Shown: one piece after another, positions 53,666-62,378 of the stretch
Position numbering within the stretch: position 1 is the first letter of the stretch
How the letters are laid out: each line of letters starts with the position of its first letter
Assembly (NCBI GenBank): GCA_009886095.1
Contig: VFJL01000006.1
Span: 1-62,378 of the forward strand
Source of the DNA: Nitrosomonadales bacterium
GTDB lineage: Bacteria; Pseudomonadota; Gammaproteobacteria; Burkholderiales; Nitrosomonadaceae
Direction: 5' to 3'
Length of the DNA stretch: 62,378 nucleotides
Made by a program: the position numbers and the translations under genes
Notes under the pieces: model-generated
The model's input: the letters and a program-made list of their open reading frames with translations, nothing else
Told to the model about the DNA's origin: nothing
The model's database searches: none

Positions 53666-55408
53666 ATGCGTACTCTAGTTACTTACATCATGGTCTTCCC
53701 CCGGCGCAGTGCGTTTGTGCTGATTGCGCTGTTGGCAGCAGGTATCGCCGAGGGACTCAGTCTGACCGCTTTGCTCCCCTTGCTGTCGGTTGCCGTGGGT
53801 GATGCCAACAGTTCAGACACCGGGCGGGTAGTAGTACAGGCCATGCAAAGGGTCGGCATTGAGCCCACAATAAGCACGATGTTGCTGATTATTGTGGGCG
53901 GCATGATTACCAAAAGCCTGATACTGCTGATAGCCAACAGGCAAGTTGGCTATACCGTAGCGCATGTTGCGAGCAAGTTGCGCCAAGAGCTCATCGAGGC
54001 GCTGCTGGCTAGTCGTTGGCAGTATTATCTGCGGCAACCCGCAGGATCGCTTGCCAATTCGGTCGCTACGGAAGCATACCGAGCAGCCCAGGGTTTTGAA
54101 CATGCTACCAACGTTATGGCTCTATCAATACAAGTGATAGTCTATAGCACTATTGCTTTGTTCATTTCATGGGAGATAACCCTTGCCTCCCTTCTTATCG
54201 GCGTAGTCATGTTGCTGATACTGCAGAATCTGGTAGGTGCCGCACGTCGGGCGGGTACCAAACAGACACACCTGCTCCGCCATCTGCTGTCTTATCTGTC
54301 CGACGTGCTTGCATCGGTGAAATCGCTAAAAGCCATGGCACGGGATAACGTCGCTGATGCCATTCTTCGCGATGGGACCAAGCAATTAGAAAAGGCTACA
54401 CGTCGCGAAGTTATGAGCAGAGAGGCTTTATTGGCTCTGCAGGAGCCCATACTTGCCACACTCATCGCGGGCGGTTTGTATTTGGCGCTGGTGATGTGGC
54501 AACTTTCCCTACCTGCTGTGATGGTGATGGTTTTCCTATTGACGCGTATTCAGAGTCTGCTGAATAAAGCACAGCGGCGCTACCAGCATCTTGTGGCACA
54601 GGAGAGTGCTTATTGGGCATTACGTGCAGCGATTGAGGAGGCGCGCACCGCAGCTGAAAGAACTGCGGGCACGCGACAACCCACGCTGCAACAGGGAATC
54701 AGCCTGCGTCACATCAGTTTCGATTACGACAAGAAATCAATATTTCAGGATTTGAATATTGAGATACCCGTGAATTCATTTACTGCGATCACGGGGCCGT
54801 CAGGGGTAGGTAAAAGTACTTTGCTCGACCTGCTCTGCGGGTTAGCTGAACCGAAGTCAGGTGAAATTCTTATTGACGGGATTTCGCTGCGTGAAATAAA
54901 CCTGTATCACTGGCGTCACATGATAGGTTACGTATCCCAAGATACCATCCTACTGCACGATACCATTCTCAACAACGTCCTTATTGGCGCACCTGCGCTG
55001 ACTCAAGTAGAGGCAGAGCAGGCGCTACGTCAGGCAAGTGCCTGGGATTTTGTCAGCACCCTTCCGGAAGGTATGCAGACGGTTGTGGGCGAGCGTGGTG
55101 GACTTCTTTCGGGTGGGCAGCGTCAACGTATTGCGATCGCCAGAGCGCTTGCCCATCGACCACTCTTTTTACTGCTCGATGAGCCAACCAGCGCTTTGGA
55201 TCCAGAGAGCGAGAGGATAATTTGTGAAACACTGCAGAAATTGGCACAGAACCTTACTGTTATCGCGGTATCGCATCAGCCCGCTGTGATCAATGCCGCT
55301 GGCCGAATATTTGTGCTCTCCAAGGGCAAGGCAGAGTTATCGCCGCGCCTATCCGACGTTAGCAGTGACTTGGAAACCGCATACGCAGCCCAGTTAGGCA
55401 GCGTATGA
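53666..55408 (+). CDS. ABC exporter (membrane plus ATPase domains, MsbA type)
   Basis: A 580-residue half-transporter: six membrane helices in residues about 1-310, then an ATPase domain with Walker A TGPSGVGKSTLLDLL near 373, the signature LLSGGQRQRIAIARAL near 480, Walker B LFLLLDEPTSALDPES near 501 and the switch His in IAVSHQPAV. Such proteins act as dimers to flip or export lipids or peptides. It is 126 bases after the SPT-like gene in the same direction, so it may flip the lipid made by that operon. Confidence 0.88.
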   Translation: MRTLVTYIMVFPRRSAFVLIALLAAGIAEGLSLTALLPLLSVAVGDANSSDTGRVVVQAMQRVGIEPTISTMLLIIVGGMITKSLILLIANRQVGYTVAHVASKLRQELIEALLASRWQYYLRQPAGSLANSVATEAYRAAQGFEHATNVMALSIQVIVYSTIALFISWEITLASLLIGVVMLLILQNLVGAARRAGTKQTHLLRHLLSYLSDVLASVKSLKAMARDNVADAILRDGTKQLEKATRREVMSREALLALQEPILATLIAGGLYLALVMWQLSLPAVMVMVFLLTRIQSLLNKAQRRYQHLVAQESAYWALRAAIEEARTAAERTAGTRQPTLQQGISLRHISFDYDKKSIFQDLNIEIPVNSFTAITGPSGVGKSTLLDLLCGLAEPKSGEILIDGISLREINLYHWRHMIGYVSQDTILLHDTILNNVLIGAPALTQVEAEQALRQASAWDFVSTLPEGMQTVVGERGGLLSGGQRQRIAIARALAHRPLFLLLDEPTSALDPESERIICETLQKLAQNLTVIAVSHQPAVINAAGRIFVLSKGKAELSPRLSDVSSDLETAYAAQLGSV

Positions 55409-55541
55409 ACAGGGCCTTAACTCTTAACCTGCCATAACCTCACGAAACAGTTCCGCGTATGCTCAACCTAGTGCTGGCAAACATAAATAATGAAGCATAT
55501 ATTATGTTGTTGCGTATCTACCCCATGACAAGGGGTGGGCC

Positions 55542-55865
55542 ATGCGACAGACCGAATTGCATTTTGGTGACGAGGATCGTGAATTGATTGAGTCGTGCCG
55601 CGCGTGGTTTGCGCCACGCACGGGGAATCAATCGGGCACACGTCTTGTCAGCCTCGGATCGGAGGCGCACCTGAAGCCCAGATCATGTCGGTTCCCAGCA
55701 TCGGATGAACCGTCCTGGAGAATACGAGTGGCGTATCTGGAAGATGGTGCGGAACACGCATTGCACGATTTTCCCCGTCCCGGCAAACCTCGACGATCGA
55801 TAAGTGCACCGCATGTCTCTTGCGGTACTATCCTGACAGACAGTAGAGTGCATCTTCTAATGTAG
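55542..55865 (+). pseudogene. IS630-family transposase N-terminal remnant
   Basis: A 107-codon reading starting MRQTELHFGDEDRELIESCR with the helix-turn-helix region and then RIRVAYLEDGAEHALHDFPR plus PGKPRR, a hallmark of the IS630 N-terminal DNA-binding domain. The catalytic DDE part is absent, so this is a fragment. The gap to comEC (55866-55939) holds nothing else I can support. Confidence 0.65.
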
Positions 55866-55939
55866 GATGCATTTATGTACCAATATCCCACGTACTATGC
55901 CCAGTGAGTATACGTGTGCATAAGAGTGTACCTCTACAC

Positions 55940-58348
55940 CTACGGCTGATTCGCTGTACTAACTGGAGCATCCTGCCAATAGCGGCGGTACAATGCACGC
56001 CAGGTTTCGACCGTGACGCGGTTGTCGGCAAAACGCAACAACACTGCGCCGTCGGTATCGCTGCGCAGCAGCTTGCTTCCCTGAGTTCGGTAGCGCTCCA
56101 CCACTTCTTCCCTTGGGTGACCAAAGTGACTGCGATAGCCGACGGTAAATATGGTCAGTGCGGGGTTAACCTGCCGCACGAACTCCTCGGTGGAAGAAGT
56201 CTTGCTGCCATGATGCGGTGCTACCAGCACCGTCGAAGAGAGCGCATTGCCGATCCGGGCAATCAGCTCACGTTCGGTTTTCTTTTCAATATCTGCAGGT
56301 AGCAGCACGCTGCCGTGGGCTGTGGTTATTTTTAATACGCAGCTTAAGGCATTGGTCTTGAGCTTGGGATTGTCGTAGCTTTGCTCCAGCGGATGCAGCA
56401 TGTCGAAGCGTACCCCGTCCCAATCCCACGATTCTCCTGCGCGGCACGCACGCTTGCTGGCGGTAGCCTGCTGTAGCGGGTGATCGGCATTCAGGGACGA
56501 CACCAGCCATCTCACCGGCACCGCATCCAACACTGACTGCGCACCACCGCTGTGATCCGAGTCGGCATGGGATACAATCATGGCATCAAGTTGTCTGATG
56601 CTCTCTCCACGTAAAAAAGGGACAATGATGCGGTTTCCGCTATCGGCATCGGAATTAAAACCAGGCCCAGTATCGTAGAGTAGTGCATTATTTTCGGTGC
56701 GCGCCACTACTGCCAACCCCTGGCCTACATCCAGCACAGTAAGCCATAATTCTCCGGTTGCTGGCTTTGGTGGCAGCAGCAAAAACATCGGCAACAGCGC
56801 CACTGCTCCTAGCCAGCGGGCGGGGAAGCCTGCAGTGAATCCCAGTCCTCCGCCACTTGGCAGCAGCATCCAGATGATGCCGGCCATCCCTGCTAACACT
56901 GTCCATAAGGGCGGTGCGTGCTGACTCCAGACTGCTTGTGGTACGTCACTCAGCCAGCGCAATATGTCCATGCAGACACTTAAAGCCATGTGAGCGGGCA
57001 GTAGCATGAAATCAAGCGGCGGCAACGCCGCCAGCAGCGTTAGCGGAACGACTACCAGGCTCACCAGCGGGATAGCGATTGCATTGGCAATAGGCGAGAC
57101 CAGTGATACCTGCTGGAACATTGCCAATAAAAGCGGGATCAGACCGAGAGTTATCGCCCATTGCACCCGTGCCCAACCAGTTAACCAGTGCGTTTTGCCG
57201 ATGCGCCCGACCGTCACCAGCATGATGATTGCAATCGCACCGAAAGACAGCCAGAAACCGGGGGAAAGTACCGCCCAGGGATCGATCACCACCACCGCCA
57301 GCAAGGCCCAAGTCAGTACCGTTGTTGCGGAAGTAAGGCGCCCCAGCCATAGGGCAATGGCTACCACCGCGAGCATATAAACGGTGCGCTGCGCTGGCAC
57401 CTCGAAACCGGCAAGTAGTGCATAGCCTAGCGCCGCCGCCAGTCCGGCAATGGCTGCAGCTTTGCGTGCAGGTAACCACAACGCCAAGCGGTGGCTCCAG
57501 CACCACAACCAATATGCTAGGGCGAATACCAGACTCGACACCATGGTCACATGCAGCCCAGAGATACTCATAAGATGATTAACGCCAGTGCGCGTGAATA
57601 CTTGCCACTGCTCACGCGGAATGGCGCGTTGTTCGCCTACCGCCAGCGCGACCAGAACGCCGACATATGCGTAATCAGGTAATGTCTGAATAAATCGCTC
57701 ACGAATCTCTTGACGCAAGCGCTCAATCCGGTAAGCAGGCCGGTCAACCATTTCATCCAGGCGCAAATTATCGTTGGATTTTCTTACGTAGCCGGTAGCG
57801 CGGATGTTACGCTCCAGCGCCGACTTTTCGGCATCGAAACCGTGAGGGTTGCTGCTGCCATGTGGTCGCTTGAGCCGTGTTGTGACCTGCCAGCGCTCAC
57901 CCGCATTGATCTGGGGTAGCATGGCAATGCTGGCATACTCTTCACGCTCCTTATACCAGGCAAGTGAAATACGCGCAGGAACAACGGCGCTTTCAGTTAG
58001 CACTTGCTCCACGTCGAAAGCAAAACGTATGCGGAGTTCGTTGGCTTGCGGCAGTTCTGCCACTACCCCGACGAGCTGAATGTCGCGTCCCTCCCATTCA
58101 TAAGGAAGTGCATCAGCTAGCCGCCACTGAGCAAAAGCTGCCGCCCAGAAAAATCCCGCACCAAAGAAGGTCACGACAAGAAGAATCTTTCCCGCGACTG
58201 CTAAAATGGGAGATTGATAGCGCCAGAGTATGCGCGAAAATAGTGCACCGGGCAGCAGTGCCCATGCCCACGAGATTTCAGGCAAAGTAGCCTGCTGTTG
58301 TAGCAGGGCTACTCCCAGAGCAAATGCAAGAATATTTGCTTGCATCAT
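55940..58348 (-). CDS. comEC: DNA internalisation competence protein ComEC/Rec2
   Basis: ComEC is the inner-membrane channel for single-stranded DNA in natural transformation. The 802-residue protein has N-terminal helices with a DUF4131 domain (to about 190), the competence domain with NHLMSISGLHVTMVSSLVFA near 257 and many helices to about 510, and a C-terminal metallo-beta-lactamase-like domain (from about 530: LDVGQGLAVVARTENNALLY, SHADSDHSGG). All parts appear intact. No pilus or other com genes are close by. Confidence 0.95.
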   Translation of the reverse strand: MMQANILAFALGVALLQQQATLPEISWAWALLPGALFSRILWRYQSPILAVAGKILLVVTFFGAGFFWAAAFAQWRLADALPYEWEGRDIQLVGVVAELPQANELRIRFAFDVEQVLTESAVVPARISLAWYKEREEYASIAMLPQINAGERWQVTTRLKRPHGSSNPHGFDAEKSALERNIRATGYVRKSNDNLRLDEMVDRPAYRIERLRQEIRERFIQTLPDYAYVGVLVALAVGEQRAIPREQWQVFTRTGVNHLMSISGLHVTMVSSLVFALAYWLWCWSHRLALWLPARKAAAIAGLAAALGYALLAGFEVPAQRTVYMLAVVAIALWLGRLTSATTVLTWALLAVVVIDPWAVLSPGFWLSFGAIAIIMLVTVGRIGKTHWLTGWARVQWAITLGLIPLLLAMFQQVSLVSPIANAIAIPLVSLVVVPLTLLAALPPLDFMLLPAHMALSVCMDILRWLSDVPQAVWSQHAPPLWTVLAGMAGIIWMLLPSGGGLGFTAGFPARWLGAVALLPMFLLLPPKPATGELWLTVLDVGQGLAVVARTENNALLYDTGPGFNSDADSGNRIIVPFLRGESIRQLDAMIVSHADSDHSGGAQSVLDAVPVRWLVSSLNADHPLQQATASKRACRAGESWDWDGVRFDMLHPLEQSYDNPKLKTNALSCVLKITTAHGSVLLPADIEKKTERELIARIGNALSSTVLVAPHHGSKTSSTEEFVRQVNPALTIFTVGYRSHFGHPREEVVERYRTQGSKLLRSDTDGAVLLRFADNRVTVETWRALYRRYWQDAPVSTANQP

Positions 58349-58531
58349 GCAGCTCCTACTATTTGTATGAATGGTTCACCCGGGAATTCTGTAGGCGAGT
58401 CCACAAGCAACTCAATACCGTCTGCCCCTGATTGATTCTAGGTCAAATAGATGCGTAGGGTAGTATAGTGACCAGATTATTGTCTTGATATGCCCTGTCA
58501 GTAGTCTCAGAATTTAGCTGGAACTTAGTTC

Positions 58532-59086
58532 GTGCTCCGAAAATATCTCAAAAAATACCTGCCTTCCCACGAGAGCATCCGACAGAACCGGTTTATTGGG
58601 TCGTTTGGGAAATTACTGCATCACCACAACTTGTGGTATCTGCATCGCCACTCGGTGGCAGGTGGAGTGGCGGTTGGTTTTTTCGCTGGCATGATTCCCG
58701 GCAGCAACCCGGTACAATTCTTTTTCGCTGGGCTGTTAGCCGGTATCTTCAGAGTGAATCTTCCGGTAGCGGTATTCACCACGCTTTATTCCAACCCTTT
58801 CACCATTGTGCCGATTTATATTGCTGCTTACGCCATCGGTGAGTTTGTTTTAGGTAACGGCACAGGTGCTGTGCCTATGACGGATCTACATCTGCTGGAC
58901 AAAAATATTGGTGAGTGGATCCCCGCATTGATAGACTGGGCAATTTCCTTGGGTAAGCCACTGCTGGCAGGGATATTTTTGCTGGCGCTGCTGCTTTCGC
59001 TAACCAGTTATCTGGCTGTGTGTGGGGCGTGGCGGCTATACGTTATTTATGAATGGCGCAAACGAGCAAAACGGCGTCAGCGCTGA
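58532..59086 (+). CDS. DUF2062 membrane protein
   Basis: A 184-residue protein with several hydrophobic segments and the DUF2062 phrases SVAGGVAVGFFAGMIPGSNP near 45, QFFFAGLLAGIF near 66 and TTLYSNPFTIVPIYIAAYAI near 84. The function is not established. The start is GTG. It ends where the glycosylase gene begins. Confidence 0.85.
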   Translation: MLRKYLKKYLPSHESIRQNRFIGSFGKLLHHHNLWYLHRHSVAGGVAVGFFAGMIPGSNPVQFFFAGLLAGIFRVNLPVAVFTTLYSNPFTIVPIYIAAYAIGEFVLGNGTGAVPMTDLHLLDKNIGEWIPALIDWAISLGKPLLAGIFLLALLLSLTSYLAVCGAWRLYVIYEWRKRAKRRQR

Positions 59087-59098
59087 TTGGATGAATAT

Positions 59099-59716
59099 AT
59101 GATTCCAGCATACTGGAAGCAGGCCACCGAGGAACTGGCTGGGTGCGATGAAGTGATGCAAAAGCTTATCCAGCGTTTCGAAGGAGCTACGCTATGCTCA
59201 CATGGTGATGCTTTCACTACCTTGGCGCGCTCCATCGTTGGTCAGCAGATTTCTGTCAAGGCGGCTGAAAGCATCTGGCAAAAACTGGCTGCGGCGATTC
59301 CTGTACTGACACCCGATACGGTTCTCGGTACGGACAGCAGCGTATTACGGGCTTGCGGCTTGTCCTTGCGGAAAGGGGCATATCTGCACGACCTGTCGCG
59401 GCACTTTATCGGTGGGATATTGAACCAAACGGCGTGGGAGGAAGTTGATGACGAAGCCCTCATCATCGAACTGACGCAGGTAAAGGGCATTGGGCGTTGG
59501 ACTGCAGAAATGTTCCTGATCTTTCATATGCTGCGCCCGAATGTGCTGCCGCTGGATGATCTCGGTTTGCAGCGCGCGATAAGCATGCACTACAACGCCA
59601 GTCAACCGGTAAGCCGGTTGAGGATGTGTGCAATTGCAAAGCCGTGGCAACCGTGGCGTTCGGTAGCGACATGGTATTTGTGGCGCAGCCTCGATCCTCT
59701 GCCGGTAGAATATTGA
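59099..59716 (+). CDS. DNA-3-methyladenine glycosylase II (AlkA type)
   Basis: A 205-residue helix-hairpin-helix glycosylase that removes alkylated purines. Visible are ARSIVGQQISVKAAESIWQK near 44, the hairpin LTQVKGIGRWTAEMFLIFHM near 121, the catalytic Asp in LPLDDLGLQRAI near 150 and the family end WQPWRSVATWYLWRSLDPLP. The ATG at 59099 is preferred; a TTG at 59087 lies four codons upstream. Its end abuts a family-2 repeat, but the C-terminus is complete. Confidence 0.92.
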   Translation: MIPAYWKQATEELAGCDEVMQKLIQRFEGATLCSHGDAFTTLARSIVGQQISVKAAESIWQKLAAAIPVLTPDTVLGTDSSVLRACGLSLRKGAYLHDLSRHFIGGILNQTAWEEVDDEALIIELTQVKGIGRWTAEMFLIFHMLRPNVLPLDDLGLQRAISMHYNASQPVSRLRMCAIAKPWQPWRSVATWYLWRSLDPLPVEY

Positions 59717-59850
59717 GGCCATCTCTAGAAATGCAGATTGCATCACAATACTTTGTTGCTCAAAAAATGTTTCCTTACCTATCAGCCATATGCTGCGTCT
59801 ATATTTTTTCCCGCCCATCTTGCTTGGAACTTTGAATTTTTAGAGGCGCC
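59715..59850. mobile_element. Dispersed repeat family 2, copy 2
   Basis: Left end GGCCATCTCTAGAAATGC and right end GAATTTTTAGAGGCGCC are inverted relatives of the ends at 46419-46558. The core (AAAATGTTTCCTTAC, CCATATGCTGCGTCTA, TTTCCCGCC) matches the other two copies. It begins on the last bases of the glycosylase gene without breaking it. No coding capacity. Confidence 0.72.
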
Positions 59851-59903
59851 TTTGGGGCTCCTAATGGTGAATCTCCCAATCTGTGTGTGATTAGCTGATA
59901 CGT

Positions 59904-60581
59904 TCATTCGGTTAGTACTCCATCTACCAGTCGCAATATCCGGCCTGCCCGGGCAGCCAGCTGCGAATCATGAGTGACGATGATGAAACTTGCACCTACG
60001 TTGCGGTTAAGTTCCAGCATCAATTCGAATACTCCGCCGGCGGTATGCCGGTCGAGATTGCCAGTAGGTTCGTCCGCAAGGACACAGGCAGGCTGAGTCA
60101 CCAGCGCGCGCGCCACTGCCGCACGTTGACGCTCGCCACCGGAGAGTTCCCCGGGTGTGTGGGAGAGGCGATGCCCCAAGCCGACCTGTTTCAATATTTT
60201 CGCCGCATGGTCATAGGCTTCGCTGTTGCGCATGCGCCGGATCAGCAGCGGCATGGCGACATTCTCCAGCGCACTGAATTCCGGCAACAGATGATGAAAC
60301 TGATAAATAAAACCCAGCGAGCGGTTACGCAACTGGCATCTTTCTTCTTCGTTGATGCTGGCGATATCCTGCCCCATGATACGGATATCGCCACTGCTGG
60401 GTGCATCCAGTCCACCCAGTAGGTGTAGTAGTGTACTTTTGCCCGAGCCTGATGCACCGACGATGGCGAGCGTCTCACCTGCCGCCACATCCAGATCGAT
60501 GCCCATCAGCACCGGCACCTCGAGCTCGCCCTGATAGTAACTCTTGCGCAGGTTGCGGCAGGAAATGGTCAGTTTACTCAT
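59904..60581 (-). CDS. lolD: Lipoprotein-releasing ABC transporter ATPase LolD
   Basis: LolD powers release of lipoproteins from the inner membrane to LolA. The 225-residue ATPase has Walker [21 protein letters not shown] near 40, the Q-loop [16 protein letters not shown] near 94, signature [15 protein letters not shown] near 144 and Walker [13 protein letters not shown] near 167. The start at 60581 ([15 protein letters not shown]) is preferred; a longer reading to 60617 lies within the permease gene. It overlaps the permease gene by eight bases. Confidence 0.94.
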   Translation of the reverse strand: MSKLTISCRNLRKSYYQGELEVPVLMGIDLDVAAGETLAIVGASGSGKSTLLHLLGGLDAPSSGDIRIMGQDIASINEEERCQLRNRSLGFIYQFHHLLPEFSALENVAMPLLIRRMRNSEAYDHAAKILKQVGLGHRLSHTPGELSGGERQRAAVARALVTQPACVLADEPTGNLDRHTAGGVFELMLELNRNVGASFIIVTHDSQLAARAGRILRLVDGVLTE

Positions 60582-61821
60582 ACCGCAACGCCTCTGCCGG
60601 ATTGACCTTGGACGCACGGTAGCTTGGATAAATCGTTGCCAGCAGAGTCAACACAAACGATACCACCGCCACTGTCACCACGTCGGCCATCTGCAGGTCC
60701 GAGGGAATCTCGCCGATGTAATAAACTTCGCGTGACAGAAATTGCACGCTGAATACGCGCTCGATCAGCGCGATCACATCGCTCACGTTGTATGCCAGCA
60801 GCACACCGCCGACTACCCCCAGTGCCGTGCCGATGACACCGATCAACGTGCCCTGTACGATGAAGATTTTCATAATGCTGCGCGGACTTGCTCCCAGCGT
60901 CCGCAGAATGGCGATGTCCGGCTGTTTGTCAGTTACCGCCATCACCAGAGTAGACACGATATTGAACGCCGCAACCGCGATGATCAGGGCGAGAATGAGC
61001 GACAGCATGCGCTTCTCGATCTGGATCGCACGAAAGTAATTAGCATGCTGGCGGGTCCAGTCGCTGATGTAGGTATCCTGGGAAATTATCGGTACCAATT
61101 CCCTCACTACTTGCGGCGCTTGGAACAGGTCGTGCAGTTTCAGTCTTACACCGGAGATCTGATCATCCCCCATTCGGTAAAGTTTTTGCGCATCTACTAG
61201 ATGGATCAGCACCAGTCCCGAGTCATATTCGAAATGCCCTGCTTCGAAGATGCCGGTGACAGTGAATTGTTTGAGACGTGGCAGTATGCCCGCCGGCGTC
61301 ACTTGCCCCTGCGGCGAGATCAGCACGATTTTGTCGCCCTTGGATACGCCCAGCGCCCGTGCCAGTTCCATGCCTACGACGATGCCAAACTCTCCTGGCA
61401 CAAGCTCATCAAGTTCGCCGTTTACCATCATCCGGGCAAGATCGGCCACCTTCTCCTCCAGATCCGGCAAGATGCCACGCACTACTACACCGCGCACAAC
61501 CTGACCATACGACACCATACCTTGAGCGCCGACATAGGGCGCGGCAGCCTCCACTTGCGGGTGCTTGGTTGCCTCTTCTGCGACCTGGCGCCAATTGGTT
61601 AGTGTGCCATCCACGCCGCTTACCTGAATATGTGATGCCACGCCAAGAATACGGGTGCGCACTTCTTTCTGGAAGCCATTCATTACCGACATTACAGTGA
61701 TGAGGGCAGTCATGCCAAGCGTGATGCCCAGCAGGGAAATCAGCGAGATAAATGAGATGAAGTGATTGCGGCGCTTGGCACGGGTATAGCGCAGACCGAT
61801 GAAAAGTTCGTAGGCAGACAC
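60574..61821 (-). CDS. lolC: Lipoprotein-releasing ABC transporter permease LolC/LolE
   Basis: A 415-residue permease with one N-terminal helix, a large periplasmic MacB-like domain (about 50-260) and three C-terminal helices. It starts [20 protein letters not shown], with [20 protein letters not shown] after it, and ends [18 protein letters not shown], both typical. Only one permease gene is present, so the complex may be a LolF-like homodimer or use a partner coded elsewhere. It precedes lolD. Confidence 0.93.
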   Translation of the reverse strand: MSAYELFIGLRYTRAKRRNHFISFISLISLLGITLGMTALITVMSVMNGFQKEVRTRILGVASHIQVSGVDGTLTNWRQVAEEATKHPQVEAAAPYVGAQGMVSYGQVVRGVVVRGILPDLEEKVADLARMMVNGELDELVPGEFGIVVGMELARALGVSKGDKIVLISPQGQVTPAGILPRLKQFTVTGIFEAGHFEYDSGLVLIHLVDAQKLYRMGDDQISGVRLKLHDLFQAPQVVRELVPIISQDTYISDWTRQHANYFRAIQIEKRMLSLILALIIAVAAFNIVSTLVMAVTDKQPDIAILRTLGASPRSIMKIFIVQGTLIGVIGTALGVVGGVLLAYNVSDVIALIERVFSVQFLSREVYYIGEIPSDLQMADVVTVAVVSFVLTLLATIYPSYRASKVNPAEALRYE

Positions 61822-61996
61822 GGATTAAGACACCCGGATATAAAGGGAATATCGAAGTTTGCCACATTCCAGCAGGGCTTAACAGGCTGTTGAGTCAGTA
61901 ATGCCTTGCTACGGCCAGATTTTTGTCCTGAAAGTGGTGTTTCTCTGCAGTGCAATGGTAGTAGTGCTGTGGTGAATCCGGATAATCCGTGGCGAA

Positions 61997-62378
61997 TTAA
62001 AATTCTCCTCTAACTCCTACTACAAGGGCGCGTCCCGGCAATGGCGCGAAACTCTTCAAAAATGAGTTATGCACGCGCATTTCCTCGTTAAGTAAATTCT
62101 TGCCTTGCAGGAAGATTCGGATGCCGTTCGTTTTGGTCTTCGTGATACGGTAACTCATATCGACATTCACCAGCGTATAACCAGGAGTGGTTGTTTCGAG
62201 TTCTGCCACGCGGTTTTGCTGCATCACGCGTGTCGCACTCAGGTTGGCCGTCCAAGGTCCCATTTTATGATTTAGTTCCAACCCGAAGCGTGGTGGCGTA
62301 GTGCGGGGCACATTGCCGCCGCTATCCAGTTTGCCGCGCACGTAGTCGGTGAACAGACGCAAATCGAGCGCGTCCGGC
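61997..62378 (-). CDS. TonB-dependent receptor, C-terminal part (cut by window edge)
   Basis: The last 127 residues or so of an outer-membrane TonB-dependent receptor. Beta-strand patterns are clear (FGLELNHKMGPWTANLSATR, TLVNVDMSYRI) and the C-terminus (SFLKSFAPLPGRALVVGVRG, ending with Phe) resembles receptors of the ZnuD/iron-siderophore group. The frame is open to the right edge of the window, so the N-terminal plug is outside. The ligand is unknown. Confidence 0.88.
   Translation of the reverse strand, partial: PDALDLRLFTDYVRGKLDSGGNVPRTTPPRFGLELNHKMGPWTANLSATRVMQQNRVAELETTTPGYTLVNVDMSYRITKTKTNGIRIFLQGKNLLNEEMRVHNSFLKSFAPLPGRALVVGVRGEF

Overview
This window looks like chromosomal DNA from a betaproteobacterium, most likely of the Nitrosomonadaceae (Nitrosomonas type). 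That assignment is inference. It rests on the protein character (a betaproteobacterial porin, coxBA-cox11-coxC order, serS-rarA-lolA order), a dense hopanoid cluster, and many small TA-flanked or palindromic repeats. No ammonia-oxidation gene, rRNA gene or phage is present, so the genus cannot be proven here.

Layout. 1-2833: trpC between palindromic repeats, then an outer-membrane porin with a strong terminator. 3076-13009: a plus-strand hopanoid locus, ispH-hpnH-hpnM-hpnN-mlaA-shc-hpnG. In it the mlaA signal peptide is split by a small TA-flanked element that keeps the reading frame. 13354-17628: an unassigned four-gene cluster (DegT-type aminotransferase, asparagine-synthase-like protein, NeuD/PglD-type acyltransferase, BKACE enzyme). 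17925-20464: a minus-strand set (glycosyltransferase-like protein, second NeuD/PglD-type acetyltransferase, BioC-like methyltransferase). 20755-21089: tRNA-Pro, tRNA-Arg and tRNA-His with a clear promoter and terminator. 21207-22619: a class III aminotransferase resembling HpnO. A gene-free stretch of 1.1 kb follows.

23750-31512 is an aa3/caa3-type cytochrome c oxidase operon with assembly factors (Cox11, SURF1, CtaB, Sco) and several small membrane proteins. Heme A synthase is missing from it. 31538-41696 is housekeeping: GlcD-like oxidase, BON lipoprotein, YraN, RsmI, UbiB-like kinase, SerS, RarA, LolA. An IS630 transposase remnant follows, then folE2, dxs, ispA and xseB, which feed folate-type and isoprenoid metabolism. 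46985-48802 holds a Rieske oxygenase and a SpoIIAA-like protein.

49316-55408 is the most interesting block: an acyl-AMP ligase, an NAD-dependent epimerase/reductase, an acyl carrier protein and a serine-palmitoyltransferase-like enzyme with tight junctions, then an ABC exporter. Gene content and order match the acyl activation, reductase, carrier and SPT genes of bacterial ceramide synthesis, so the organism may make sphingolipids as well as hopanoids. The window ends with a second IS630 remnant, comEC, a DUF2062 protein, an AlkA-type glycosylase, lolD-lolCE and the C-terminus of a TonB-dependent receptor. Much of the window concerns membrane lipids: isoprenoid precursors, hopanoids, probable sphingolipids and lipid/lipoprotein transport.
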